Shown: piece after piece, positions 24,001 to 51,950 of the stretch
Layout of the letters: each line of letters opens with the position of its first letter
Numbering within the stretch: position 1 is the first letter of the stretch
Assembly: GCF_018320785.1 (NCBI RefSeq)
Contig: NC_054878.1
Span: forward strand, 48,380,061 to 48,444,060
From: Cheilinus undulatus
Lineage: Eukaryota; Chordata; Actinopteri; Labriformes; Labridae
Direction of reading: 5' to 3'
DNA length: 64,000 nt
The notes under the pieces: generated by a model
Seen by the model: only the letters and a program-made list of their open reading frames with translations
Databases searched by the model: none
What the model was told of the DNA's origin: nothing
Translations under genes and position numbers: made by a program

Positions 24001-26186
24001 AGACCATATCCTCTTCTTATTATAACAGACACTTAACTATAAGGTCTGCAGATTCACTCCAGTATAAAAATGTAAACTTAACACAGTCAATAATACTATG
24101 GTTCTGTGTTAATTTCCCAAAGTCTGAGCGAATAAAAATGTATTGATGAATGTCCCCTAAAGCAGGGGTCATCAACTACATTTGCACAAGGGCCAGACTC
24201 AGTCTTGACAGAGACTCTGGGGGCCGGACTTTCAAATAAACAAAAATGATATAAATATTTTGGTCTGATGAACATTCTATCGTATTGGTATTTGTATTTC
24301 TTTTCAAAACACAGGACATTTTTTGTCATTACCAGTGAGATCTATCCATATTATATATAATGCAGAAGGTCACAACAAGACAGGCCAGCCCACAGAACTG
24401 CCTGAGCCTCTGAAAATCCCAAATAATGGGCCCTCCCCAAAGGTGATTAAGCACCAATATCAACACATTTTTGACACTTTTAACCCCATTTGGCCATTTC
24501 TGCAACATCTGCTGCCCCTCGTAACATATTTTTGATCATTTTTGCCACTTCTAAAACAATTATTGCCACTTTTTGCCCATTTTTTCCACACTTTCCTGCC
24601 AATTACTGTTCCTGTGTGCCACGCTTTTACCCCTTTTCACAACTTTAGATTATTTTTGCCACTTTAAACCAATTTTTGATACCTTTTGCCTCTTTAAAAC
24701 ATTTTTTGTATCCTCAAACCCCTTTCAAACCACTTTTCCTGCACATTTTTGCCCCTTTGTGCCATTCCACAACCCATTTTGCCACCCTCCAACTCCTTTT
24801 TATCATCTACTCTGGCTAATTTTGCAACATTTCTGCCAGCCTTAACCCTTTTTTGAAAGATTTTAATAATGGCTGACGAATGAATTTCTGTTAAAACAGA
24901 TCAAAATCAAATCATTCTAGAACTATTTCAATAGTAACTGATTTTGGGATGGATTTAACAGCTGCAGACATTTCAAGCCAAAAGACACTCCTAAAACCAG
25001 AACGTCTTCTTTTCCTCTAATCTTCTGGGGGCCGGACAGGGAGCTTTGGGGGCCTAATGTGGCCCTCGGGCCACCAGTTGATGATCAGTGCCCTTCTTTG
25101 TCTTGTCCAAACTATTTCCACCAATGGCCCCACACAGAAGTGTAAAAGGATGGTGGGGCCACTTCCATACACCTGTTGTTTGGGGTACTGCAGTTAGTAA
25201 AACCAATCAAATGTAAGTTTAGATATGCATAGTGACTGAGTATGCTGAAATGGCTAGTCAACAGCTGAAAAAAAAATTTAAGGATTTTGGGGAGGCCTTG
25301 TGGGCCCTGGCCACCACTGGCAACCAATAAGGGCATTGTAAATCAGAATTTTGTTATTATTCTGGTTGCCAACATGTTAACCATTTGCAGTCTTGTCTCA
25401 ATTTAGTCACAAAAACTCAATAGATTGTTCTTGTCAAAATGTTTGTTTGCATAATCAGCATGGTAGCACCACCTTGTGCTGAAACTAAGAAGTACAATAC
25501 AGTCTAGTGTCATGTTGTAATGTGGGCAATATTTAATTTTATTCTTAGAATGTGCTGCGGACCATTGAAAAATAGTCTGCAGGCTGCATTTGCAGTAGTT
25601 TGGACACACCTGATCTAAGACAAAAGTTCAACAATCATCAGAGATTTGATTGCAGGTGGTAATGTCTAATCCAGCTGAGAGCTTATCTAGATTATAGCAG
25701 AAATTAAGCATGGTAGCTGTCTGATTCAATCACTGGTGCATAACTCCACTAGTTAAAACACTGTACAAGCTAGTTTGCATTGTTCTAGGTCTGATTCCTC
25801 AAAGCAAAGGGTTTTCCTAGGGGTGTTTGAGCTGTTTGTGAACCAATGGCTGCCTTTTAATCATCTGCTTCAGTCCTCTTGCTTCTCAAACTAAGCACAA
25901 CACAGCAGCCAGCCACTATTCTTGATCCAATAACTGCCCAGTCCTGCTAGAATGTACCTTACCTGTATGGTGTTGCTCTTCCCATGGTAGGTAATGGTAT
26001 CAAAGGCAATTGGAAAAAACATTCCGAGATTCACTTACCTGCTACATAAAGTTCGTCTAGTTTCTCAGCAACTTTCTGGTGTAATCCAGCCTCCAGTAAA
26101 GCTGGGAAATGTTCCGAGCGGGTCACCGCTGCAGTAGTGTCCATTGGTTCCTCCGTGCCGTTCCCGTTTACATGATCTGTGGCCAT
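18064..26186 (-). CDS. syncrip: hnRNP Q (SYNCRIP), RNA-binding protein, complete
   Basis: A cytoplasmic and nuclear RNA-binding protein acting in splicing, mRNA stability, transport and translation. Exons in transcript order: 26039-26186, 22491-22609, 22152-22373, 21836-22012, 20281-20416, 19993-20198, 19756-19905, 19535-19656 and 18064-18673. They join in frame to 629 residues, close to the human length. An acidic N-terminal NURR-type region starts [10 protein letters not shown]. Three RRMs follow, with RNP motifs [10 protein letters not shown] and RGYAFVTF (RRM1), [10 protein letters not shown] and RGFCFLEY (RRM2), and VLFVRNLA and DYAFIHF (RRM3). The C-terminus is YDDYYYYPP, then Tyr-rich [22 protein letters not shown] repeats and a basic segment [17 protein letters not shown]. 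That C-terminus separates it from hnRNP R. A second in-frame ATG 12 bases upstream (26196-26198) would add MSGD. I chose the downstream ATG because vertebrate orthologues start MATEHVNG. Confidence 0.97.
19065..19160 (+). repeat. Possible fragment of a dispersed fish repeat in syncrip intron
   Basis: TAGTAGAGGTGGGAATTTTAAGGCACC with a following ATTCGATTC segment resembles the end of a common teleost hAT-like repeat. No matching opposite end was found in the intron, so it is at best a fragment. Confidence 0.3.
20636..21452 (+). mobile_element. hAT-like non-autonomous element, family B, in syncrip intron
   Basis: Flanked by a perfect 8-bp duplication CTTTAGAT (20628-20635 and 21453-21460). The ends are inverted: GGTGTTAAACTC at the left and GAGTTTGACACTCCTG at the right. 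GGCC-rich subterminal segments lead into an interior of imperfect units like TTTTGACCTTTTAAACTCATG. It has no transposase frame. The same family is at 23935, 27659, 40064 and 48345. Confidence 0.8.
23935..24162 (+). mobile_element. hAT-like family B, left-end fragment
   Basis: CAGGGGTGCCAAACTCATGG follows CTCTAGAT, the usual target. The sequence then tracks the family B copy at 48345 through AGGTCTGCAGATT and CCAGTATAA(A/C)AATGTAAACTTAAC. It is cut off where a family A element begins at 24163, in syncrip intron 1. Confidence 0.65.
24163..25090 (+). mobile_element. hAT-like non-autonomous element, family A, copy 1
   Basis: Begins CAGGGGTCATCAACTAC and ends AGTTGATGATCAGTG, inverted ends shared with copies at 43723 and 54848. 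The subterminal segment GGGCCAGACTCAGTCTTGAC is also shared. The interior is about 350 bp of degenerate units resembling TTTTTGCCACTTTTAACCC. The flanking octamers CCCTAAAG and CCCTTCTT match at only four positions, so the duplication is weak here. It lies in syncrip intron 1 and abuts the family B fragment. Confidence 0.75.
25099..25612 (+). mobile_element. hAT-like element, family C, degenerate
   Basis: The left end CTTGTCCAAACTATT and the right end AGTAGTTTGGACACACCTG are inverted relative to each other. Both have GGCC- or CTGCAGGC-type subterminal sequence. It directly follows the family A element. Target duplication is not clear. Confidence 0.5.
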
Positions 26187-26839
26187 GTCTCCAGACATCT
26201 GTGCACATGAGATTACAACAGAATTACCAACAAATGCACTATTATCATCTCTCAGAGAGCCCAGTGAAGCTGGGGACAGGATTGTGCAATTTGGCGCCAT
26301 CGTTCAGGAGGATCATTGTTGACAAACTCAAACATAATCCAAGTGGCTGCAGTTAGCGCAGTTAGGTCCGAAGTCTCTGCATCAGTGAGTCGAGCTTAAC
26401 TGTGTAATTCCCTTCTAACAAAGCGAATTCAACTCACTGTGCTGCCCCACAAAAGCTTCCCAAATCAATTAAACGTTAATCTCAGTTAAATCCCGCTAGT
26501 TTCCAAACGTCTACCACGCCTCTGTTAGCTCACAGTCATTAGTGGTGCAGGCTCGAGCAGAGCACAGGCCTCAGTCCGCGTGGAGGTGCAAGCTAAATGA
26601 AGAAAACACAACAAACTACCAATAAATATGCATATGTTCCATTTATCTCTCATCGAAGTCCCATGTGCATTCGACAATGTATATGTTTGTCGTTTGGAAA
26701 CACTGAATTGAAGAACAACCGTTTTCAAAATGCCGGCTAGCCGTGTAAAAAGAGCTGCTAAGCGGTAGCCGGTTCAGCATCCACCGTCGGTTCACTGAGC
26801 CACAATAGAAACACCACGTTAAGGACGAAATGCAATAGA

Positions 26840-27010
26840 AAAAATCGGTGAATACATACCATGCGATTCACAAATTAGGTGCACGATGCTGATCCGTCGT
26901 GTCAAAGGGGCTTAAAATAAATGAAAATATTCACGCCGGTGCTTTCAGGATGGTTTCTTTCCTCCCGGTGAAACAAAATGGCGACGACGTAACGTCGCGA
27001 GCTCTCCTTC
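26840..27010 (-). promoter_or_regulatory. syncrip: syncrip non-coding first exon and promoter region
   Basis: On the minus strand a donor GTATGTATT (26851-26859) follows ATCGCATG, and the coding exon has an acceptor ending CACAG immediately before the upstream ATG. A non-coding first exon ending at 26860 is therefore likely. Around 26976-27001 the plus strand reads AAAATGGCGACGACG and CGTCGCGAGC, a CG-rich patch with a YY1-like AAATGGCG word. The start site is not determined. Confidence 0.5.
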
Positions 27011-27658
27011 TCGACTGGATGCAAGGGGTTTCTTAAACTGCTTCTCAAGGGCTTCTTTGTATTTTTAACATCCGGTCTGATCAAATTAATTCCATATTAT
27101 TCAGTCTTTCATAGCAGTGACTGGCATCGATATATACCTCAATTATCACACGGTGGCAACGACATAACAACAGAAAACCGTTTTTAGTTTGTTCATCTCT
27201 CGCTAGTCTGCAAAGAAAGACTTTATTACTGAATTTAACCGAGGATTTCCTTATATTTCATTTTTCAATAAATAAGGACTTTTATTTTGAAAACTTAGAC
27301 CGGAAAAAATATTGATGAATTACAACTCAAGCCGGGCTATGCATACCGAAACAGTGTTGAATTACTCAATTAAAAAAATAATCTATTACGTTAACATAAA
27401 ACGCCCTTTTGACTGTAAATTTATTCCTTTTAAAAGGTTTGTCTTTTCTTCCCAAGGTTAGATAATATTTTAGTTAACTGAGAGTGAAGAGCTAAAACTA
27501 AATTATACATTTTGTCTAAGTATAAAAATCCAACACTACAAAATAAGTATATAAAATACAGGACTGACTAAAATGAAATAAAAACAAAATATCCTTACTT
27601 TTAGTCTTAGAGGAAAACATTCTGGTTTACATGTACACCAGAAAGTTAAGCTTTAGAT
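27011..27658. other. Intergenic between syncrip and bub1, nothing recognised
   Basis: AT-rich DNA upstream of syncrip, before the family B element. No reading frame or motif of note was seen. Confidence 0.4.
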
Positions 27659-28541
27659 CGGGGGTGTCAAACTCAGTCACAGCAGGGGCCGGATTCTGGA
27701 TTTAGGTCTAACCTGAGGGCCTACTAGGGTCATCATTAACCATAACTGTCAGCCTCATTTTCACTAGTAATAAAATATGAAAAAACCCAGCACTGATGAT
27801 AAATCATTTGGAAATTCAAAAGTAAAAATGATAAGTTTAAAGGCTCAAATCTGAGATTAAAAAAAACATTTTATTAGTTCAAAAGATCAGAACACAATAT
27901 TAAAAATAGAAAACAATGTTTTTAAAGAGCAAATATATGAGGAGAAAGCTGAAATCATAAGTTTGAAAGGTAAAAATATGAGATCAAATTTGAAATCATA
28001 AGTTTAAAAGTCAAAATATGACTTAATATTTTGAATTGTGAGTCTGACAGATCAAAATATGGATGTTAAAAGCAAAAATTAGGAGTTGAAAATGTCAAAA
28101 TATGACCTAGAATTTAAAAAGATGACTGAAAAAGTTAAAAATATTATTTAAATTCAAAATTGGGAGTGTGAAATGTCAAAATGTGATATAAAAAGTAAAA
28201 ATGGTTAAATTAAAATAACAAATATGAGAAAAGAATTGAAATCATGTGTTTTGGTCAAAATATGGTATTAAACAGCCAAAGTAAGGAGTTGAAAAGGTCA
28301 AAATATGACTTAAAGTTTAAAATTGGGAATCTAAAAGATAAATATGTGACATATATAGTCCAAATTCTGAGTTGAAAGGGTCAAAGCATGAAATGAAAAG
28401 CCAAATCATGAGTTTGAGTCGTAATCTTGACCTCATTGTGGTGGGCCAGTTGCAATTAAAAATATGATATGATCTCGTGGGCCAGATATAATCGTTTCAC
28501 AGGCCGGATTTGGCCCCCGGGCCTTGAGTTTGACACTTGTG
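27659..28541 (-). mobile_element. hAT-like non-autonomous element, family B, intergenic
   Basis: A perfect 8-bp duplication CTTTAGAT flanks it (27651-27658 and 28542-28549), the same octamer as at the copy at 20636. The ends are GGGGTGTCAAACTC and GAGTTTGACACTTGTG with GGCCGG-type subterminal sequence. The interior consists of A-rich units like AAAAGTCAAAATATGA, the complement of the interior of the 20636 copy, so the orientation is reversed. Confidence 0.85.
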
Positions 28542-28549
28542 CTTTAGAT

Positions 28550-29345
28550 GGTCTGATTTCACCGAAGACTTTGACACACAATGGTGGTTTTAGGTCTTTC
28601 GTTGTATTCAAACCTAAAATTAGAATAAATGAATGAGAAGGGTAGAGCCTGTTAACATTTATTTTTACATAATCATATGATATCTACTTTTTTACTGGCC
28701 CTTTTAGCCTCTTCCTAACAAGTATCCAATATTACTGAATGATAAAATTCATAACCTCTAAACTATAGCCAAGCATTTTGCAAAAATAATCATTGAACAA
28801 ATAAACAAAGTAGCAGTAAAATTTCATCAGAACTAACACCTAAATTGAAAACAAATCACAAATAAAAACTAAAGCAAAATCCAAGACTTATGTGACATTG
28901 TTTCTAACATGGGTGTGCCATGAAATTTTTAAATATCCACATAGAAACACAGATATCATTACACTACAACATTACCTCACAATGCTGCTCCAGAGTTTGT
29001 AATATTAGTTCTTGACATATTTCTTTGCTGAACACAGTGGCTTTGACAAATGTTCTCTAAAAACATCAATAAACCAACAAAACACTTCAATTAACAATAG
29101 AGACAATGCATTTTCTTTAATGCCTCATGTACACAATAAGGTCGTTGTACAGGGTTAAATTATTTTATTTTATTATTTTATTTTATACAAACTTTATTTA
29201 AACAGGTTAGACCCATTGAGATCAAAGATCTATTTTCAAGGGAATTTTTATTCAAAATCCCCTGGTAATTATTTTCTAACAGTTTTCTGATTTTTTAAAA
29301 TGTGTTTGCTAAATGTGTTGTCAAAGGATGTAATGTTGTTACAAT
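28550..29345. other. Intergenic, AT-rich, with a possible SINE-like fragment near 29155-29245
   Basis: Mostly featureless. Around 29155-29245 a TTTTATTTTATT run is followed by AAACAGGTTAGACCCATTG and a TTTTCAAGGG word, a combination I associate with a dispersed fish repeat. No gene is seen. Confidence 0.35.
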
Positions 29346-29356
29346 AGCCAGAACCA

Positions 29357-29614
29357 CACTCCAGTCCGGTAGGTGGCGGAAATGCGCCGCTTCGTTGTTT
29401 GCCAACCGCCAATAAACCCAAAGGAAGAAGAGGCCGAGGCTGAGCGCGAATTTTCAAATTCAGTAGAACAGAAGTTTAACTAGCAGGAAAACAACGGCCC
29501 AAACGATGCAGCTTATTTAAAGAAAAGGGGTTTATGTCAAACAGATAATCACAAGAAACCTTTGGTTGGACTAACCGGCGAAATTAAAGGAGATATTGGA
29601 AAACTTATCGCGAG
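29357..29614 (+). promoter_or_regulatory. bub1: bub1 promoter region, overlapping a dispersed repeat motif
   Basis: From 29359 the sequence CCAGTCCGGTAGGTGGCGG continues through TTGCCAACCGCCAATAAACC to GGAAGAAGA. I recognise this as a short motif scattered through teleost genomes. Immediately after it lies GCGCG, four bases (AATT), then TTCAAA (29444-29458). This spacing resembles the CDE/CHR tandem of cell-cycle promoters, with the CHR half in reverse. A TCGCGAGA word (29608-29615) overlaps the A of the start codon. The regulatory reading is inference. Confidence 0.5.
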
Positions 29615-46899
<17,285 letters not shown>

Positions 46900-47095
46900 C
46901 ACGGCCGCGATCACCAGAGAATGAGCCTGATCCGCTCTGAGTTCAGTGTTTTAAAGATATGGTCGAGGATCTGAGCATGTTCATAATGTCTGATGTAAAA
47001 AATGTAATTATCACCTGGTTTCCTTTTTAATTTGATGTTGCTAGCTTGTGAATTATTGGACTACTGGAAGCATAGAAGACTTTTAATCAGTGAAG

Positions 47096-47101
47096 AATAA
47101 A
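47096..47101 (+). terminator. bub1: bub1 polyadenylation signal
   Basis: AATAAA about 200 bases after the bub1 stop codon, the first on the coding strand downstream of the gene. Confidence 0.7.
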
Positions 47102-47681
47102 ATTACTGTTGACATAACAGCATCATCATTTACCACTGATTTAAGATTGTTTTTTTAAGCTATTATTTCATCAAAAGGAAATTAAAATTCTGATAAAAGC
47201 AGACTAATGCAGCTGGTATGACTGACCTTATGCTGTGTAGTATGAAATGGATCATCATTGAGACGATAACATTCCTCTACATGTGAAGAGGTGCCGAAAT
47301 GTCCCAGGATGCATTTGAAGCAAGCATCCTTGCCTCCAGCTCTGCTGCCTTTTATTCTTTTTGACACAAATCCAAGTAGAAATACAGCAAAAATCTACAT
47401 ACACGTTTATGTTGCAGCTGATTTAGAGATCCTTCTCACTTTTTTCAGTCTTATGATTCATCCTAATGCCACAGTTGATTAAATTAATTTTGATTCTCAT
47501 TAATCTACCAGTGTTACCTCCAGACTGTTGTGTTGCATTTTCCTGTGAGTTCTGTCTAATCCAAGTCTTCTCTAAGATAGACGTGACCAGGAGGCATCCT
47601 GATCAGATGTCTGGACAAGCTTCAACTGTCTCTTTAAGCGCTGAGCTCAATCCCATCTACCATGAGTGTGTGTCTCCAGGT

Positions 47682-48290
47682 CAGTGTCACTCAACCCTGC
47701 TCAACCAAGGAGCCAAATTACTGAAAAAATACCTGCTAGAGCTACAATCTAAGTGGTGAAAAGTGGCAAAAATGGGTTAAAGTGGCAATAAAAACAAGTT
47801 AAAGGGGGCAAAATGGTCAAGAAGCAAAAAAGGGGCATAAATGCCTAACACTGGGTGAAAAGTGACAAAAAAAGTGTTGGAGGTGGCAAAAAGTGGCAAA
47901 AATGTGATAAAAATGAGTTGATGTGAACTTAAATGGGCAAAAAACGGCAAAGAGTAGCAACAATTTGGGGGAAAAAGTTAAATTTAATGGCAAAAGGCAG
48001 CTTAAATGGATGAAACGAGGCAAAAATAGGGAAACTTGCAAATAGTAAAAAGCAGGATAAAAGGTGGCAAAAGAAGTGGACTTAGAGCAGTAAAAATGGT
48101 TTGAAAATGCAAATAAGGGCAATGGAAATATACTAACAAATTTACAATTTGACAAAGCCAACTGTGGGAAACAAACTGATTAGTGTGACTTGCAATAAAT
48201 CATTTCTGAGGTCAAAGTTTAACTTTCTAAGGTTTTCTGGAAGAATAATATTTCAAATGAAGACAAAGAGCCACACATTGAGTATCACTG
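47682..48290 (+). mobile_element. hAT-like non-autonomous element, family D, copy 2
   Basis: Flanked by CTCCAGGT and CTCTAGGT (seven of eight). Begins CAGTGTCACTCAACCCTGC and ends CATTGAGTATCACTG. The interior repeats AAAGTGGCAAAAATGGG. Closely related to the copy at 41235. Confidence 0.8.
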
Positions 48291-48344
48291 CTCTAGGTGT
48301 ATCTGTGAGTGGGAGTGTATGCATTCATTTAGACAGCTTTAGAG

Positions 48345-49356
48345 CAGAGGTGTCAAACTCAAGGCCTGGGGGCCAAATCCGGCCCGTGGCACAGTTATAC
48401 CCGGCCCACCAGATCAGATGATATTTTTATGTCTGACCCACCAGTATGAGGTCTGCAGATTTACTCCAGTATAACAATGTAAACTTAACCTTGATGAATA
48501 AACATTTCCCTGAAAAGTCATAAGAATTAGAACTAGTAAAGAGTTAAAATAATTTCATAAAAAGTCAGGAATGTGGGAAAAGAAATTTGTGTTTTCATTT
48601 CGTATGTTCTAATTTGCATCTCAATTATGACTTAAAATCATGGTTTTGACTTTTTATCTCATTTTGACCATTTAAATTCAATTTTTATTTTTTAGTCATA
48701 TTTTGACATTTTAAACTCATGAAATTAGATTTTATCTTACATTTTGACATTTTCAACTTTTAACTATGAATTTTAATAGCAAACATTAACTTTTTCTATT
48801 TAAAATCTTATATTTTTAGCTCATCTTTGGACCTTTATAACTCAGTATTTTTAATGCTATCTCATATTTTGACATTGAAAACTCTTGATTTTGAATTTAT
48901 CTCAAATTTTCACCTTCTAAACTCTTGATTTAGAATTTTTTTTCATTTCTTGATATTTTCAACTCTTAAATATAACTTTTAATCCCAAATATTGATCTTT
49001 TCAATTCAAAATTTTACATTTTTATCCTATCTTTTGACCTTTTAAACTCATGATTTTAAATTTTTATCATATTTTGACATTTTAAACTCATAATTTTGAA
49101 TTGTATCTGATGCTTTGACTTATTTAAACTCTAAATTTTTTTGTTTAGTACTTTAACTGTTAGAGCTCATGATTTTAACTTGTGACTTTTTTTAAATCTT
49201 AAAATCACGTTTCATCAATGTTACGTTTTTTCCCCTATTATTCGTTACCGGTGAAGTTGAGTTTGACAGTTTATGGAAACTTTTACCCAGTTAGGCCCTC
49301 AGTTTAGACCCAAATTCAGAATTCGGCCCCTGCTGTGACTGAGTCTGACATCCCTG
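48345..49356 (+). mobile_element. hAT-like non-autonomous element, family B, between bub1 and glo1
   Basis: CAGAGGTGTCAAACTCAAGG with GGGGGCCAAATCCGGCCCG starts the element, and GACTGAGTCTGACATCCCTG ends it. Flanks CTTTAGAG and CTCTAAAA agree at five positions. The interior is about 600 bp of TTTTGACATTTTAAACTC-like units. It is the longest family B copy here. Confidence 0.75.
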
Positions 49357-49389
49357 CTCTAAAAGATTTACATTCTTAATTTTAGTCAT

Positions 49390-49640
49390 GGGGGTCGTGG
49401 GGGGCTGGAGCCTATCCCAGCTGTCACTGGGCAAGAGACAGGGTACACCCTGGACTGGTCGCCAGTCAATCACAGGACAACCAGGCAAACTCACACCTGC
49501 GGCCAGTTTAGAGTCACCAGTTAATCTAACGAGCAGGTTTCTGGTGGTGGGAGGAAGCTGGAGTACCCGGAGAGAACCCACGCGTGTACAGGGAGAACAT
49601 GCAAACTTCCCCTGACCAGGAAGTGAACCAGGGACCTTCT
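49390..49640 (+). repeat. Dispersed fish repeat (GGCTGGAGCCTATCCCAGCT family)
   Basis: GGCTGGAGCCTATCCCAGCT, then GGGTACACCCTGGACTGGTC, GTTTAGAGTCACCAGTTAA and GAGAACATGCAAACTTCCCC. I recognise this as a very common teleost interspersed sequence, probably a retroelement tail. The open frames across it on both strands come from its low stop density, not from a gene. A decayed copy on the other strand is at 53690-53840. Confidence 0.75.
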
Positions 49641-50548
49641 TGCTTTGAGGCAACAGTGAAGATGTCTTAAATGAAAGCAGACTGAAGATCATGACATAAA
49701 ATGAACGATGGAAAAGTGAGCTTGTTATGGGTTGTTAAGGAAGAACAGTAAATGTTCAATGACAAGATTCAGATGTCTTCTGAGCTGTCTGAGTTTTTAA
49801 AGGTAAATCAGGCATTCAGGAGCAGAGGTGGACTTCCTGTGTCAAAGCCTTCCTGAGATATTGCTTTCACAAGAGCGGCCCAGATAGAAGATCCAAAAAC
49901 ACATGCCTCCAGCCTCGGCTGCAGCAGCAGAGAGCATAGATTCACTTTTCAGTAACTGAAGGGGGCGTAGACGGCCCGTACAGAGGCTGGGCGTGTGAGC
50001 AGGCGTAGGGCCTGTTCACCTCCAACCTGTGGCTCCTTTCCCACGTGTCATTCCCCTCTCTCTCTCTCTCCTCTGGTTTCCTGGTTTGTCCTGTCCTCAA
50101 ATAAAAACCCCACATTACACCTTAAAGGGTCAAGTGTTTGCACCCACCACACTTCCTGTGTGCTCGGTCTCCGTGTTTTCAGGTGAGACTTGGATCTACT
50201 GAGGACAAGGATCAGGTTTAAAGTCTGAGGGTGTGTTACTGTCAGATCATCTCTGAGCTTCGTGTTCAGACCTGCAGCTCAGCTCTGAGGCATTCTTCTA
50301 CCTAAAAAGATCCCCAGTCGCCCTGCAGGCTTCACGGACACCCTGTGAATCTGAGCATCTAACACTCAGATCGATAAAAGCCTACACAGGAGCCGCAGGT
50401 TTCTCATTCTGAGAAGGAATGCTGGATCGGCTGATTTAGCCTCGTAAACTTCATTATAACCAGCTTCATTTAAATGTTCTGCAAAAAAAAGAACAGAAAT
50501 AAGAGATAACCTCATCGCAAGGGCTTTGGGTGCTCCTTTCTCCCATAG
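49641..50548. other. Intergenic bub1-glo1, nothing recognised
   Basis: Unique-looking DNA with a short CT-rich tract at about 50055-50073. No coding or RNA feature supported. Confidence 0.35.
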
Positions 50549-50602
50549 AACCTGAAGGCAGCGGCAGCACAGGGACGGCTCTCCTGCTGCTGCCTTCAGG
50601 TT
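50549..50602 (+). other. Hairpin: 19-bp stem with one G-T wobble, 16-base loop
   Basis: AACCTGAAGGCAGCGGCAG pairs with CTGCTGCTGCCTTCAGGTT. One position pairs as G-T in RNA. The stem ends abruptly on the outside. It lies about 1.3 kb upstream of the glo1 start. Confidence 0.7.
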
Positions 50603-50959
50603 CAGTCAGGAAAAAGAAAGTGTCAGACTTCAATGCCATGCCCAAACTTCAAACATGATGTTAAGGACACCTGACTGTCCTGGCTGCCTTAGACTTTGTT
50701 TTCTTCAACTTCAAACCTTTTTAACCAGAAACCGTCTGAGATTAGAGATCTTAGCTTTACAGTGTAGGTAGATTTACCATCAGCCAGATGTAGGCAGTTG
50801 TTACGGCGGGGAAGTCCAGATGGGGGGCAAGGAGTGATTTCTGCATAGAAACGTGATATCACAGTTTTGGTTCACTTTACAATTGTGCAAAAATTCACAG
50901 CACTGAGCTTCTTTTGAGTCCAGAAAGTCGTGACACATTCCTGCAAAAGGCCTGAAAAG

Positions 50960-51367
50960 GTCAGTGTATTTTCTAGCAGATCCATTTCCTGGTTGAAACC
51001 AGACTAAAAAAAACGGCAAGTTTTTGACCAAAAAAGGCAAGAGGAGCCATTATTCCATTATTTGGCTCTTGTTTTGACATGGAGGCTTTTACTTTGAAAT
51101 GCTCACCTTTCCCAGTGGTCACATGACTTCCTTTTCCTCCAGAATTCTGTTAAATGAAGAAAACAAAATAACGGAATTGAAACAAACAAAAATTGGACCC
51201 CGTTTTTCTAAATGTTGTTATTCATTTTTCAGTTTTTGTGACCAAAATGAAAATGGAAAAATGACTCGTTTTTTCCATTTTTGGTCAAAAATGGAATAAC
51301 AAGAGTTTCTCCCACATTTTGAATCTAGTTTCAACCAGGAAATGGATCTGCCAGAAAATACACTGAC
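50960..51367. mobile_element. Foldback/MITE element upstream of glo1
   Basis: Inverted ends of about 45 bp: GTCAGTGTATTTTCTAGCAG with CATTTCCTGGTTGAAACCAG on the left, and the complement on the right ending AAAATACACTGAC. The interior has inverted ACCAAAAA/TTTTTGGTCA segments and an ATTGAAACAAACAAAAATTG core. Part of the core resembles sequence at 54540-54710. Confidence 0.7.
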
Positions 51368-51539
51368 TGTCCGGACAGTTTCCACCAAGTTTTCCAGTCC
51401 AGTTTGTCACGGTAAACCCGGATCTTTCCGTTCCCACGGCCGATGGCCGTCCGCTTAATGTGACAGGAAACCCATCTCTCTTTATGGTTCCCAAAAGGTT
51501 CTTCATTTGGCTCCAGTTTGTATTTTTAATTTTGGATTA

Positions 51540-51950
51540 CTGTAAAGAAGAAGGAGCTCCCAGATCAGAGCAGAAGGACCAGAGGAGACCAAGAACCTGA
51601 TGGCCACTCTGATCCTGTGTGGAGATGGGAGAAAGTTCGAGAAGGACAACCATCACTGCAGCCCTCCACTGATCTGAGAGATGAAGACTCGGTGAAAATC
51701 ACATGAAAGCCTGGTGGGGTTTAGAAAATCTCAACATCAAGGCCAAGCAGGGTTTCCTCTTAACAAACCAGGTGCTGATTTGATTATTAGAGTTTAAAAA
51801 TCAAGACAGCTCCTGTCATAAACACCATCTTCACCACTCCAAAGCTGAACATTTCCAGACACAGGATGATCGGAGCAGCACCTGAATGCAGCACAGAGTC
51901 TGCGTGGGTGTATCAGAGGAGTCTTGAGTTCATTCAGAGCGATCACAGAC
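51540..51950 (+). promoter_or_regulatory. glo1: glo1 upstream region / 5' UTR (approximate)
   Basis: The 400 bases before the glo1 ATG are less AT-rich than the flanking repeats and free of recognisable transposons. They probably contain the promoter and 5' UTR. No TATA box or splice pair is clear enough to place the start. Confidence 0.35.

Noticed and set aside
49291-49692. 133-codon minus-strand frame between bub1 and glo1
   Set aside because: It falls across the dispersed GGCTGGAGCCTATCCC repeat, and its open state is a property of that repeat.
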